From Solobacterium moorei (GTDB taxonomy: Bacteria > Bacillota_I > Bacilli_A > Erysipelotrichales > Erysipelotrichaceae), in assembly GCF_036323475.1 (NCBI RefSeq), contig NZ_AP028934.1:2294001-2358000 (forward strand): 64,000 bases of DNA, written 5' to 3'. Below the pieces are notes generated by a model, which did not search any database, was not told the DNA's origin, and saw nothing but the letters and a program-made list of their open reading frames with translations. Below, in pieces: positions 45,332 through 53,202 of this stretch. Within the stretch, counting starts at the first letter, position 1; each line of letters begins with the position of its first letter. The translations under genes were made by a program, and so were the position numbers.

Positions 45332-45508
45332 ATGGATAAAGAACTGATCAAAATGATTGAGGATAGTCAAGAGGGCTTTTCTGAAGAAGAAATGCAAGAG
45401 ATGTGCGCAGAAATGAATGGGGAATTTACCGGAAATCAAATTAAAAATAAGATCAATGAAATGAACGACGGTGAAATGATCACCGTTATTTTAAACAGCG
45501 GAGCATAA
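45332..45508 (+). CDS. Small acidic protein of unknown function
   Basis: A 58-residue helical acidic protein (MDKELIKMIEDSQEGFSEEE...) that starts one base after the stop of the preceding gene and uses AGGAAAGGTAGG as its ribosome-binding site. It ends four bases before the RadC-ArdC gene. It was found by reading the gap directly. No family recognised. Confidence 0.6.
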   Translation: MDKELIKMIEDSQEGFSEEEMQEMCAEMNGEFTGNQIKNKINEMNDGEMITVILNSGA

Positions 45509-45512
45509 TAAT

Positions 45513-47270
45513 ATGACGGATACAGGGAAGACATATACATACAACGTTCCAGATAAACATAAACTATATGAACTGAAAGAAATCAAGGTACGTTTAAAAC
45601 CGGAAGATGGTGAAAGTTTACTTAGTAATGAGATAATCGATTCTCCGGATGCTGTGATTGGATTGATGCAAGGATACCTAAACAATCTTGATAGAGAAAA
45701 ACTTGTCGTGGTCAATCTGGATACACAGAATAGACCGTTGTCCTATCATGTTGTATCGATTGGTGATGTAAATAGGTCGCTTGCACCAATACAGAACATG
45801 TATAAAACGGCAATTCTAAATAATGCTACCTCTATCATGCTGTTCCATAATCACCCTTCAGGAAGTCTTGTGCCAAGTAGAACAGATGATATTATTACAG
45901 CTAGAGCTGCATATGTGGGACAAATCATGGGTATCAATATTTTGGATCATGTGATCGTCGCCAATAACGCAAATGATTATTTTTCGTATAGATCACAAAA
46001 AGGTGAAATCCTGGAAACACCACGTATCGTGCTGGATAAGATCGATGTTGCGGGTGTTGCTGAAGAAACAGAAAACTATCATGTCGAAGAAAATATCATG
46101 CATGCAAATGATACGGAAGCAGGTCAGATAAAATCAGATGACACAAAAGATACAAAACCTAAAAAGAGCGTGCAGGATAAAGTCGATGAATACAGAAAAC
46201 TTGTTGCAGATAAGTTCTTGAAACTGTTGGATGCGGATAATCCCGTTCATTCAATGGACTGGATGAAAGAATGGATCTCCATAGATGAACCTGTCAGCAT
46301 GATCACCGGTAATGGGTACAGAGGAATTAACGCATTTATGCTCTCACTGATCGCCATAGATAAAGGATATAAAGACCCACGCTGGATCACATTTCACGGA
46401 TTGAATAAATTTGATGATGCAAGGATAAAAAAGGGAGAAAAGTCATCACAGATCCAGTATTGGATGCTTTCGGATCTTACCAAAAAACACGGTGATAAAA
46501 ATAAATTTATTACCTTTCAAGAAGCGGCAAGATTGATCAAGGAGGAAGGCAGAGAAGAGAAGGATTTTGCGCCGGTCGTAAGATATTCCAATGTATTCAA
46601 TGCGGAGCAGTGTACAGGACTTCCGGAGCTGGTTCAAAAAGAACAAGAACAACAAATTAATCAGAATGAGTACGTGACAAAGATCTCCGAGAAAATGAAA
46701 GTTCCTATTCTGAATGACGGAGGAGCATTTTACAATCGTAAAAGTGATGCGGTACATCTTCCGGAAAAGAAGATGTTTTTCAGTGAGTATGCATACAACG
46801 CCACGGCACTTCATGAATTGGGACACGCAACCGGGGCAGCGCATCGTCTGAACAGGACAAAGGGAAAATCTTTCGGAGATGCAGATTATGCATTTGAGGA
46901 ACTGGTTGCGGAGATGACAAGCTGCTTTACCGCATCAAGGCTTGCAGGTGATGAACAAAGCATTGATAAGTATCTCAAGGAAAATGCAGAAAATCATATG
47001 CGTTATGTCAAAAGTTGGGCAGAGGAAATCAAAAAGAATCCGAAGTGTCTTGAAGACGCTGTGAAACTTGCACAGACTGCTACGGATTTTCTGGATCTGC
47101 ATGGCGGTTATTTGTCATTGAGCGAATATAACCGGCGACAGCAGGATAAACAGGTTGAGTTGTTTAATGATGAATTTATCATGAAGAACGCATTACACAG
47201 TGATACCATTGCAGAACCGGTAAATATTCAAGTGAAATCGGAGGTACAGGGAAGGGGAATAAGCGTATGA
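45513..47270 (+). CDS. RadC-like JAB domain fused to ArdC-like antirestriction protein
   Basis: A 585-residue two-part protein. Residues about 1-165 form a RadC/JAB-MPN metalloprotease-like domain with the motif LFHNHPSGSLVPSRTDD (HxH-x7-S-x2-D). Residues about 220-560 form an ArdC-like protein. Its N-terminal ssDNA-binding domain (YRGINAFMLSLIAI..., WITFHGLNKF) is followed by a zinc-peptidase-like domain with ALHELGHATGAAHRLNR and a downstream Glu in FEELVAEMTSCF. ArdC proteins protect incoming DNA during conjugation. Both putative metal sites look intact. Its stop overlaps the ATG of the lipoprotein gene (ATGA). Confidence 0.85.
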   Translation: MTDTGKTYTYNVPDKHKLYELKEIKVRLKPEDGESLLSNEIIDSPDAVIGLMQGYLNNLDREKLVVVNLDTQNRPLSYHVVSIGDVNRSLAPIQNMYKTAILNNATSIMLFHNHPSGSLVPSRTDDIITARAAYVGQIMGINILDHVIVANNANDYFSYRSQKGEILETPRIVLDKIDVAGVAEETENYHVEENIMHANDTEAGQIKSDDTKDTKPKKSVQDKVDEYRKLVADKFLKLLDADNPVHSMDWMKEWISIDEPVSMITGNGYRGINAFMLSLIAIDKGYKDPRWITFHGLNKFDDARIKKGEKSSQIQYWMLSDLTKKHGDKNKFITFQEAARLIKEEGREEKDFAPVVRYSNVFNAEQCTGLPELVQKEQEQQINQNEYVTKISEKMKVPILNDGGAFYNRKSDAVHLPEKKMFFSEYAYNATALHELGHATGAAHRLNRTKGKSFGDADYAFEELVAEMTSCFTASRLAGDEQSIDKYLKENAENHMRYVKSWAEEIKKNPKCLEDAVKLAQTATDFLDLHGGYLSLSEYNRRQQDKQVELFNDEFIMKNALHSDTIAEPVNIQVKSEVQGRGISV

Positions 47271-48210
47271 AACTAAAGAAGGTATTATTGATTGCACTGA
47301 CAGGTTTTTGCTTGTTGGATGTACCGGTTCAAAGGTCGTGACAGAAGACACTGATCCGGTTGAATCGATTGCCGGTGAACCATTCAGTATCAAGAAAGAC
47401 CGGGTTCTTGTAAATTGGAAGGGCATTAAAGTTACTACCCTTGGATATGATGAAACGGACACTCATGAATGGCATAAAGTCGATTTCAGCAAAGTATATC
47501 AGGGTTTTAAGGTGAAGATTGAAAATAAATCAAAGTATGATATACGGGTAGAACCATCCTCCATATCAATCAATGGATATACAGTGAACGACTTTCTCAA
47601 AGATTCAGCAAGTACATATGTTTCCTCCGGAGAAGAAGGATCTGCTAAAGTTATGGCATTTCTTGAAGAAGAACTGGAAGATATAGGGATCTTAAATGTC
47701 GGAAGAATAGGAGTTGTTTTTAACATTTACAATGCAAAAACATCAGAGCTGCTGCATCGTAGTGAGACGCTGTTTATACGGACGAGCGACTATGAAAAGA
47801 TGGATGCGGAAGCTGCTTTTGAATCACAGGAAGTGTATGATGAATCCAATGTAGCGATCGGGGCAGCTATGGTCACGTATCATACGAGTTTTTTATATAC
47901 GGTGGTTGAAAATAAAACGGATCAGGAGTTGATCGGAGAAGTCAAAAATATCACGCTCATCGATCAGAAAGGAAAAGAAGTTCCTGTTCCGGATGACAGA
48001 TATCAGCTTCTGATCGCTCCTAAATCCAAAGCGATCATATCTCATGTAATCGATTATTCTGACGGTGTCAGGTTTACGGTCGAATTAACCGATAGAGAAA
48101 CCAATGAAAAGATTCTTCCAACGGATGAACTGTTTATGGATCTTCATGTGGATGGAAGTCAAATGTGGCAGGATATTGAAGCCGAAAAGGCTGCACTGTA
48201 TGAGAAGTAA
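47267..48210 (+). pseudogene. Lipoprotein gene with apparent -1 frameshift in the signal peptide
   Basis: The ATG at 47267 overlaps the previous stop (ATGA) and follows GGAAGGGG. It opens a signal peptide (MKLKKVLLIALTGF) that stops soon after, at CGTGA. The rest of the protein is in another frame from about 47308 and begins LLVGCTGSK, a lipobox. Adding one T to the T5 run at 47305-47309 would join them as MKLKKVLLIALTGFLLVGC, a perfect lipoprotein signal. The mature part (about 290 residues) has a FxxxSxTLFIRTSDYE-like region and DUF5067-like beta-sandwich character. Either a sequencing error, a mutation or slippage is involved. Confidence 0.65.
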
Positions 48211-48212
48211 TA

Positions 48213-48241
48213 TTGTTGAAAAGCAGTAAATATGATATTAT
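48213..48241 (+). promoter_or_regulatory. Promoter of the two-copy RNA
   Basis: -35 TTGTTG (48213-48218), 17-base spacer, -10 TATTAT (48236-48241), directly upstream of the repeat RNA. Confidence 0.65.
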
Positions 48242-48247
48242 TTCTAT

Positions 48248-48566
48248 GTCAAATATGGCGACGGTGTTAGATATACATAACACTGAATTTGTGTCCGAAC
48301 GTCCGAAGACATACAGCCGGTTGCTTTAGCACTTTCTAAATTTCTTATATATCCGGAACTTATCTAAAGTAAAGGCAAACAAAAACTATAGGCGATGTTT
48401 CATTCAATTTGTGTCCGAACGTCCGAAGACATACAGCTGGTTACCATCAAAATACTGATTACCGGATAAATCAGACGATGGCAAACGCAAACAAAAACTA
48501 TAGGCGATCTATTCATTATATTTGACGAAGGAGAAACCGATTGGAATTTATCTGATCGGTTTTTTT
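48248..48566 (+). ncRNA. Two-copy structured RNA, candidate antitoxin RNA
   Basis: Two units of about 120 bases. Each begins with a conserved block (48286-48321 and 48406-48441; contains TTTGTGTCCGAACGTCCGAA and GACATACAGC). A variable loop region follows, and each unit ends with GCAAACAAAAACTATAGGCG (48375 and 48487). In each unit GTT after the first block can pair with AAAC before the second. The adjoining helix differs in sequence but not in pairing: TTTA/TAAA in unit 1, CCATC/GATGG in unit 2. A promoter precedes it and a terminator follows, then the toxin-like gene. The layout matches type III antitoxin RNAs (repeats, terminator, toxin). The transcript start is estimated from the promoter. 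Confidence 0.6.
48534..48566 (+). terminator. Terminator between the repeat RNA and the toxin-like gene
   Basis: Stem AAACCGAT (48534-48541) with ATCGGTTT (48555-48562), 13-base loop, then a run of seven T. In type III toxin-antitoxin loci a leaky terminator at this place keeps antitoxin RNA in excess over toxin mRNA. Confidence 0.9.
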
Positions 48567-48586
48567 CATGTCTGAAAGGAACATAT

Positions 48587-49444
48587 ATGAGTTTTAAATT
48601 TTATACGATCTCAACTAAATTGAGGGACAGCATCGACAGGAGTCTGGATCGTGGTTTGCATAAAAAAAAGATACGACCATATTTTCTGGGTTTGAAATAT
48701 GACGGTTATCATGTACTGTTGCCGCTTAGGAGTAATTGTCCCAAAAGATATAGTGTCGCAATCGATCATCCCGATCCAACAAAGGAGAACCATGGGATCG
48801 ATTGTACGACGATGCTGCTGTTGCGTAACAGAGAACTAAATACAATGGCAAAGGAAATACAATTACATCCTTATGAAGTGGCAGAAAATGTAAAAAATAA
48901 ATATTCCCGGATACACGCAATGGCGATGTATACGATTTCACAATATAAAGCCATTCAGGAAGAGAAAGAAAAAGGTATCCAACTAACAAAAGATGATGCC
49001 TGGCTTGATCATCGCTGCACGCTGAAGAATTATCATGCGGAACTTGGAATAAAGCCATATATTCAGGCAGAAGAAAGCAGGCAGCAGGATTTGGAGAAAG
49101 CGAAAAGATTGATCAAAAGGTATCGTAAAACCCAGAAACATCAGACTGATTTTTCAGATATGAAACATGTGCTGATTAATAAGTTCAGTACCCGGGACGG
49201 AGGAAATTATTCCGTAGAAGCAAACCTGGAAAAAGCAAAGATCACATATTACCAGGATGCAGCAGTAATTAAAGAATATCAATTTCATAATTTGCAGGGG
49301 ATGAACAATAAATTTTTAGCAAATTTGGATCGCAATAAGATGGCTGCCACTTGCTTGCGTTTTTCCAAGTCACAGGTGGTGACAGTACATGTTGAAATTG
49401 GTAATCCAATTCAAAACGTACAATCCAAAGGTAGGAAACTGTAG
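48587..49444 (+). CDS. ToxN/AbiQ-like toxin (type III TA endoribonuclease) with long C-terminal extension
   Basis: A 285-residue protein. The N-terminal part has the ToxN/AbiQ family signature: FKFYTIS at residues 3-9, then RPYFLGLKYDGYHVLLPLRS (residues 30-49) and CPK. In ToxN the corresponding loop (PLTSPK-like) carries catalytic Thr/Ser/Lys; Ser49 and Lys53 match here. A helical part (GIDCTTMLLL, AMAMYTISQYKAIQ) follows, as in the family. ToxN is about 170 residues, so the last ~120 (from about 165, including KHVLINKFSTRDGGNYSVEA) are an extra domain I do not recognise. The gene follows a two-copy structured RNA and a terminator. GAAAGGA precedes the ATG. Family assignment is from memory of the pattern and not a search. 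Confidence 0.65.
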   Translation: MSFKFYTISTKLRDSIDRSLDRGLHKKKIRPYFLGLKYDGYHVLLPLRSNCPKRYSVAIDHPDPTKENHGIDCTTMLLLRNRELNTMAKEIQLHPYEVAENVKNKYSRIHAMAMYTISQYKAIQEEKEKGIQLTKDDAWLDHRCTLKNYHAELGIKPYIQAEESRQQDLEKAKRLIKRYRKTQKHQTDFSDMKHVLINKFSTRDGGNYSVEANLEKAKITYYQDAAVIKEYQFHNLQGMNNKFLANLDRNKMAATCLRFSKSQVVTVHVEIGNPIQNVQSKGRKL

Positions 49445-49521
49445 TCTGGGTACGGTGCCATCGTTACACCGTGAAATGTCCTAGAGATAAAAATCCAAAA
49501 AGAGAAAGGGGGTGATAAAGG

Positions 49522-50628
49522 ATGAATTATTTAAAGGAAGTTGAAAGCAGGGGGTTAAACGGTTTCCAAATGGCGGAGGTCAGAGAAGGTTTAAAAACAT
49601 TAACTACCGATCAGGTAGATGTATATGCAAGACCAGAATATGATCACATGCAGATGCAGGAGATACGGCTTGGGTTGGAACATGGACTTAGCGCAAAAGA
49701 AATGAGCGTATTCTTGGATCCAGGAATCAATTATGAAGCGATGAACCATGCCAGAATCAAGATCGAAAATGCAAACGTGATCGATGAGCAGGCAATATCT
49801 AAACTGCATGCGAAACAACTGAAAAATCTATTTATGGTCTTGTTAATTGTTGTTGTAATCGTAGGCGGAGTTGCAATCGGTTATTTCGGCAAAAAATACT
49901 TTATGCTTTTTAATCAGCCGATGGAGATCAAATTAAAATCCGATCATATTGAATTGAAATATGGAGAAGTATTTAATCCTATAGATTATATCGAAGATTA
50001 TACAAAAGCAGATGGTATACAGTTGATACTTCCGGAAGCTGTTGAAACAAAACAGATTGGTGAAATCAAGGTCATCTACACTCTTAAAAATCAACTGAAG
50101 AGCATATCTAAGGAGCTAACAATCAAAATACAAGATAAGACAGCACCAACGATCACATTAAACACAAAAGATGTAACGCTCACTCGAACGAAGGATACCT
50201 TTCATGGTAAGGCTTATCTATCTAGTGCTATGGATGATGTTGATGGAGACGTTACAGATAACGTTACGTGGACAAATCCAGATGAGAGTATAAATGACCA
50301 AATGATTACATACAGCGCTAAAGACAAGGCTGGAAATGAGTCACAGAGCATTTTAAGTGTACATTACAAAGACCCAGAACCTACACCTACACCAGAGACG
50401 ATCGTTATCTATCAACCAAGTGGAGGTGGTGGAAATACTTCTGGGGGCGAAACGCCCCCAAGCACAAGCACGTCTCATGGAACACAGTATTTTATGTTCT
50501 CGGATGGGTATAACTTGGATTCTGGATACAGTGCGTGCATTGCTGCTGGTTCAGCTTTTGGAGCGTATTCATGTGAACCAATCATGGGTGATGATGGGCT
50601 ATATAAAGGGTATAAATTAACGTACTAG
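49522..50628 (+). CDS. Single-pass membrane protein with helical repeats and Ig-like domain
   Basis: A 368-residue protein. Residues 1-95 hold two to three copies of a 30-35-residue cytoplasmic helical repeat (MQEIRLGLEHGLSAKEMSVFLDPG) known to me from ICE-encoded proteins. A membrane segment follows (about 100-125). The extracellular part holds DUF5011/HYR-like beta-sandwich domains (KDVTLTRTKDTFHGKAYL..., DDVDGDVTDNVTW..., YSAKDKAGNESQSI). A Pro/Thr/Gly linker contains the hairpin repeat in frame (NTSGGETPPSTST), and a short C-terminal domain has two cysteines. RBS AAAGGGGG is present. Role unknown, perhaps in cell contact. Confidence 0.7.
   Translation: MNYLKEVESRGLNGFQMAEVREGLKTLTTDQVDVYARPEYDHMQMQEIRLGLEHGLSAKEMSVFLDPGINYEAMNHARIKIENANVIDEQAISKLHAKQLKNLFMVLLIVVVIVGGVAIGYFGKKYFMLFNQPMEIKLKSDHIELKYGEVFNPIDYIEDYTKADGIQLILPEAVETKQIGEIKVIYTLKNQLKSISKELTIKIQDKTAPTITLNTKDVTLTRTKDTFHGKAYLSSAMDDVDGDVTDNVTWTNPDESINDQMITYSAKDKAGNESQSILSVHYKDPEPTPTPETIVIYQPSGGGGNTSGGETPPSTSTSHGTQYFMFSDGYNLDSGYSACIAAGSAFGAYSCEPIMGDDGLYKGYKLTY
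50441..50461 (+). repeat. Hairpin repeat, copy 10, inside a coding region
   Basis: CT-GGGGGCG-AAA-CGCCCCC-A in frame within the 49522 gene (SGGETPPS), in a Gly/Thr linker. Confidence 0.95.
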
Positions 50629-50632
50629 AAGG

Positions 50633-50653
50633 CTGGGGGCGTTTCGCCCCCAA
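50633..50653 (+). repeat. Hairpin repeat, copy 11
   Basis: GGGGGCG-TTT-CGCCCCC (50635-50651) five bases after a stop codon and just before AAAGGAAAGGAG of the next gene. Confidence 0.95.
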
Positions 50654-50669
50654 AGGAAAGGAGAGACGA

Positions 50670-51014
50670 ATGGAAAATAAAGTCTTGGAAGAGAGAATGA
50701 ATTACAAATGTACGATTGCGGCGTTACTGATCATTCATAAATCATTAGGTGCTTTGCCGGTCGAAATATTTGAGATCCTAGCAACGGCGATAAAGCATCT
50801 AGTCAAAGAAAATTTGATCGAATATGAAAATGTTGGTGCCAATGCGTTATGCTGGAAGTTTTTGATGAATTACTCTTTTCGACAGGATGACAACAACAAG
50901 AATATTTATTACATCGATCCATTCATGTTGGACAAGCCACAGATGATCGTTGATATAACGATGCCAGATATGGTCTTTAGCGGTATGACATTACAAGGTG
51001 ATAGTTATGTATGA
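50670..51014 (+). CDS. Small protein of unknown function
   Basis: A 114-residue soluble protein (MENKVLEERMNYKCTIAALLII...). The first half has helix-turn-helix-like or winged-helix-like character (LGALPVEIFEILATAIKHLVKENLIEYENVG). AAAGGAGAG precedes the start. It overlaps the next gene by eight bases. No family recognised; it opens the secretion operon. Confidence 0.6.
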   Translation: MENKVLEERMNYKCTIAALLIIHKSLGALPVEIFEILATAIKHLVKENLIEYENVGANALCWKFLMNYSFRQDDNNKNIYYIDPFMLDKPQMIVDITMPDMVFSGMTLQGDSYV

Positions 51015-51297
51015 TCTGATAGGGACATATCTGCCAGATAAATATTTTCGATACAAAAAAGTTGATGATGAATATCATATCTATTTTCCGGATGATAGCT
51101 CAATGAAAGGGCTGTTTTTTATTGTGTTGAAAAGAGATGTGCAGGAAGAAACGGATGGATTGAAAATACAGATCAACAATAAAACAACGACCTTCGTATT
51201 GGATATGGAAAAAAAGATCTTCAATCGGTACGAATGGATAAAAATCAAAACTTATGTAGAAAGATACGTACGTATCAAGGAGAGAAAAGTAAGATGA
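51007..51297 (+). CDS. Small protein of unknown function
   Basis: A 96-residue soluble protein (MYDLIGTYLPDKYFRYKKVD...) with alternating strands and Lys-rich C-terminus. The ATG at 51007 follows AAGGTG; GTG at 50998 is an alternative. It overlaps the next gene (ATGA). Its place directly before the VirB2-like gene suggests a transfer role, unproven. Confidence 0.55.
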   Translation: MYDLIGTYLPDKYFRYKKVDDEYHIYFPDDSSMKGLFFIVLKRDVQEETDGLKIQINNKTTTFVLDMEKKIFNRYEWIKIKTYVERYVRIKERKVR

Positions 51298-51635
51298 AAA
51301 AAATAAATAGAACAAAGATGATTATTAAGACAACAATACTTGTATGCATGATGGAATTAATGACACTGCAGACACATGCGGACGGAGTCAATGAAGCAGA
51401 GTGGTGGAATTGGTTCAACAGTTATTTAGCACCGGCAACAAGAATCATGTATGGCATCATTCCGTTGGCATTGGTCATTTATTTATTGCTCAAAGCGGTA
51501 GATTGGTTTAAGAAGGACGCACAGGGAGAACAGGTTCCATCCTATTGGTCGACCGTTTCAAAAGGCGTGACCGTAGCGATCGTGGCGGTATCGATCAATA
51601 CTATTCTGAAGATCGTATCCATTGTTACCGAATGA
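51294..51635 (+). CDS. VirB2-like pilin/TrbC-type conjugation protein
   Basis: A 113-residue protein with a signal-like N-terminus and two membrane segments near the C-terminus (about residues 55-73 and 90-110). The order small two-segment protein - VirB6 - PrgI - VirB4 is standard in Gram-positive conjugation modules, where the first member is the VirB2-like or Maff2-like subunit. The start at 51294 overlaps the previous stop. Confidence 0.65.
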   Translation: MKKINRTKMIIKTTILVCMMELMTLQTHADGVNEAEWWNWFNSYLAPATRIMYGIIPLALVIYLLLKAVDWFKKDAQGEQVPSYWSTVSKGVTVAIVAVSINTILKIVSIVTE

Positions 51636-51669
51636 GAAATGATAAGGGAAAAGAAGGGAGGAAGAAGAT

Positions 51670-52560
51670 ATGGGTATCTTTCGATCCGTATTATGGATAT
51701 TTACAAGTTTGGCTCTTGAGATAACGGATTACATTTATAAGATCATCATGAAATTTTTTAGTTTGAATATCAATCAGTTTCCATTTATCAAGAGTTTCTA
51801 CATCATCATAATCAGTGCGGTAGGTTTCTTTATGATGTTTCGTATCGCAGCAATGTTTGTACAAGGAATATGGGGCGAAAACAAATTGGACAAATTGGAT
51901 GGAATGGAACTAGCACGACGGATCATTGTAGCATTGGTCATACTGTCATTCATTCCATTTATGATGCCAAGATTAAATGATTTTGCGGCTGAATCAGCCA
52001 AGACTTTCCCAAAGATGATCTCAATCGGAGAAATACTACCGAGTGATGTGATCATCGAAGCAGGAAATGCCGAGTTTATTGGCAATAGCAGTTCTACCGG
52101 TGAAAAAGCAACATTAAAGACAGTTACCGAAAAGACAATCAACGATAAAAGCAGAGGGGAGTATGTCTATTTCAAAAAGACGGAAGGAATTGTACTTGTT
52201 TTGGTGTTGGCTGGAATCTGTGCATACACATTTCTGAACGTGGCAATCCAGGTGATCATCCGCATGATCTCATTATTATTAAAAATGGTACTTGCACCAT
52301 ATGCGGTATCAGGTCTGGTCGATCCGGATGATCAGGGGACGAATACATGGTTCAAATTATGTTTTTCCGATTATCTGGCTATCTTCTTTCAGGTGGTAAC
52401 GATGTGGATTGCAATGTTGTTTGCGACAAAACTACCGGCAGATTGGGGCGGTTTTGAAAAAGGAATCGCATTTGTGGGTGCGATCTTTGCAATCATCAAT
52501 GCGCCTAGTGGTATTGCACAAATTTTAGGTGCAGATATAGGTACACAAGCCGCAATGTAA
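51670..52560 (+). CDS. VirB6-like conjugation channel protein, 5' part before an in-frame stop
   Basis: A 296-residue polytopic protein with about six membrane segments, forming the channel core of the type IV secretion system (VirB6/TrbL type). The family segment LKMVLAPYAVSGLVDPDDQG followed by FKLCFSDYLAIFFQVVTMWI and NAPSGIAQILGADIGTQAAM is recognisable. The stop TAA at 52558-52560 is followed by the same open frame up to 53202, so the protein appears cut short at its hydrophobic core. AAGGGAGGAAGAAG precedes the start. See the gene at 52579 and the corresponding finding. Confidence 0.8.
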   Translation: MGIFRSVLWIFTSLALEITDYIYKIIMKFFSLNINQFPFIKSFYIIIISAVGFFMMFRIAAMFVQGIWGENKLDKLDGMELARRIIVALVILSFIPFMMPRLNDFAAESAKTFPKMISIGEILPSDVIIEAGNAEFIGNSSSTGEKATLKTVTEKTINDKSRGEYVYFKKTEGIVLVLVLAGICAYTFLNVAIQVIIRMISLLLKMVLAPYAVSGLVDPDDQGTNTWFKLCFSDYLAIFFQVVTMWIAMLFATKLPADWGGFEKGIAFVGAIFAIINAPSGIAQILGADIGTQAAM

Positions 52561-52578
52561 TCCTTACAATCCATACAA

Positions 52579-53202
52579 ATGATGACAGGAGCGATTAGTA
52601 CCGGTGCTGGGCTTGCCAAAGCTGGGGTTGGAATGGCAGCAGGCGCTGCATTAACAGCGGGGAAATTAGGAAAGACTGCCGGTGCATTGGGCATCTATGG
52701 GATAGGCAGAAAACTGGGTGCTAGAAGCCTGAATCCAATGAATGTTGGCGGTGGAACAGGGAGTTCCGGTGGGTTTGCGGGAAAATTAGGGAACGGTGGT
52801 ACGGACCAAATATCGGAGACCTTTGCGAATGGAGGCGACGCAGGCATAGATTGGAATGCAGAACCATCTGCTTCACGATCATCCGGAAGTGCTATGGCAA
52901 GTCCGTATATCAATGAGCGTGGTTCTGTACGCTATGCTGATAATCGAGTAACTGATTCAGATTCAAGACTGGGACAGATTGGACAAAACAGTCGAGCAGG
53001 TGGCATGGCTGCCTCATTTGCTTCATACATGTATAAGAAGTCAGCCGATCGGCTGTTCATGTCAAATATTCAACGAAAACATCTCAATGACACAAAATCA
53101 GTTGGCTCTACGATAAAAAATGTAGGGCAAGGTGTGCGATACTTCGGGAATGCGATACGCAATGCCGGCAGAAATGGAGATCTGGCAAATGGAACAGAAT
53201 AA
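52579..53202 (+). pseudogene. VirB6-like protein, Gly/Ala-rich 3' part, in frame after a stop
   Basis: A 207-residue Gly/Ala/Ser-rich segment (MMTGAISTGAGLAKAGVGMAAGAALTAGKLG...) typical of the C-terminal tail of Gram-positive VirB6-like proteins. It is in the same frame as the preceding gene, separated by one TAA and six codons (SLQSIQ), and no ribosome-binding site precedes its first ATG. It is therefore more likely the 3' half of one gene disrupted by a nonsense change, or expressed by readthrough, than an independent gene. The next gene overlaps its end. Confidence 0.65.

Noticed and set aside
48286-48508. CRISPR array at the repeated block
   Set aside because: Only two copies, units of about 120 bases with two separate conserved blocks, no cas genes, and a terminator plus toxin-like gene directly after. 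It does not fit spacers and repeats.
48248-48566. Retron msr-msd RNA
   Set aside because: There is no reverse transcriptase next to the RNA; the downstream protein has no YxDD motif.
52579-53202. Independent Gly-rich gene
   Set aside because: It is in frame with the preceding VirB6-like gene, lacks a ribosome-binding site, and matches the expected tail of that protein.
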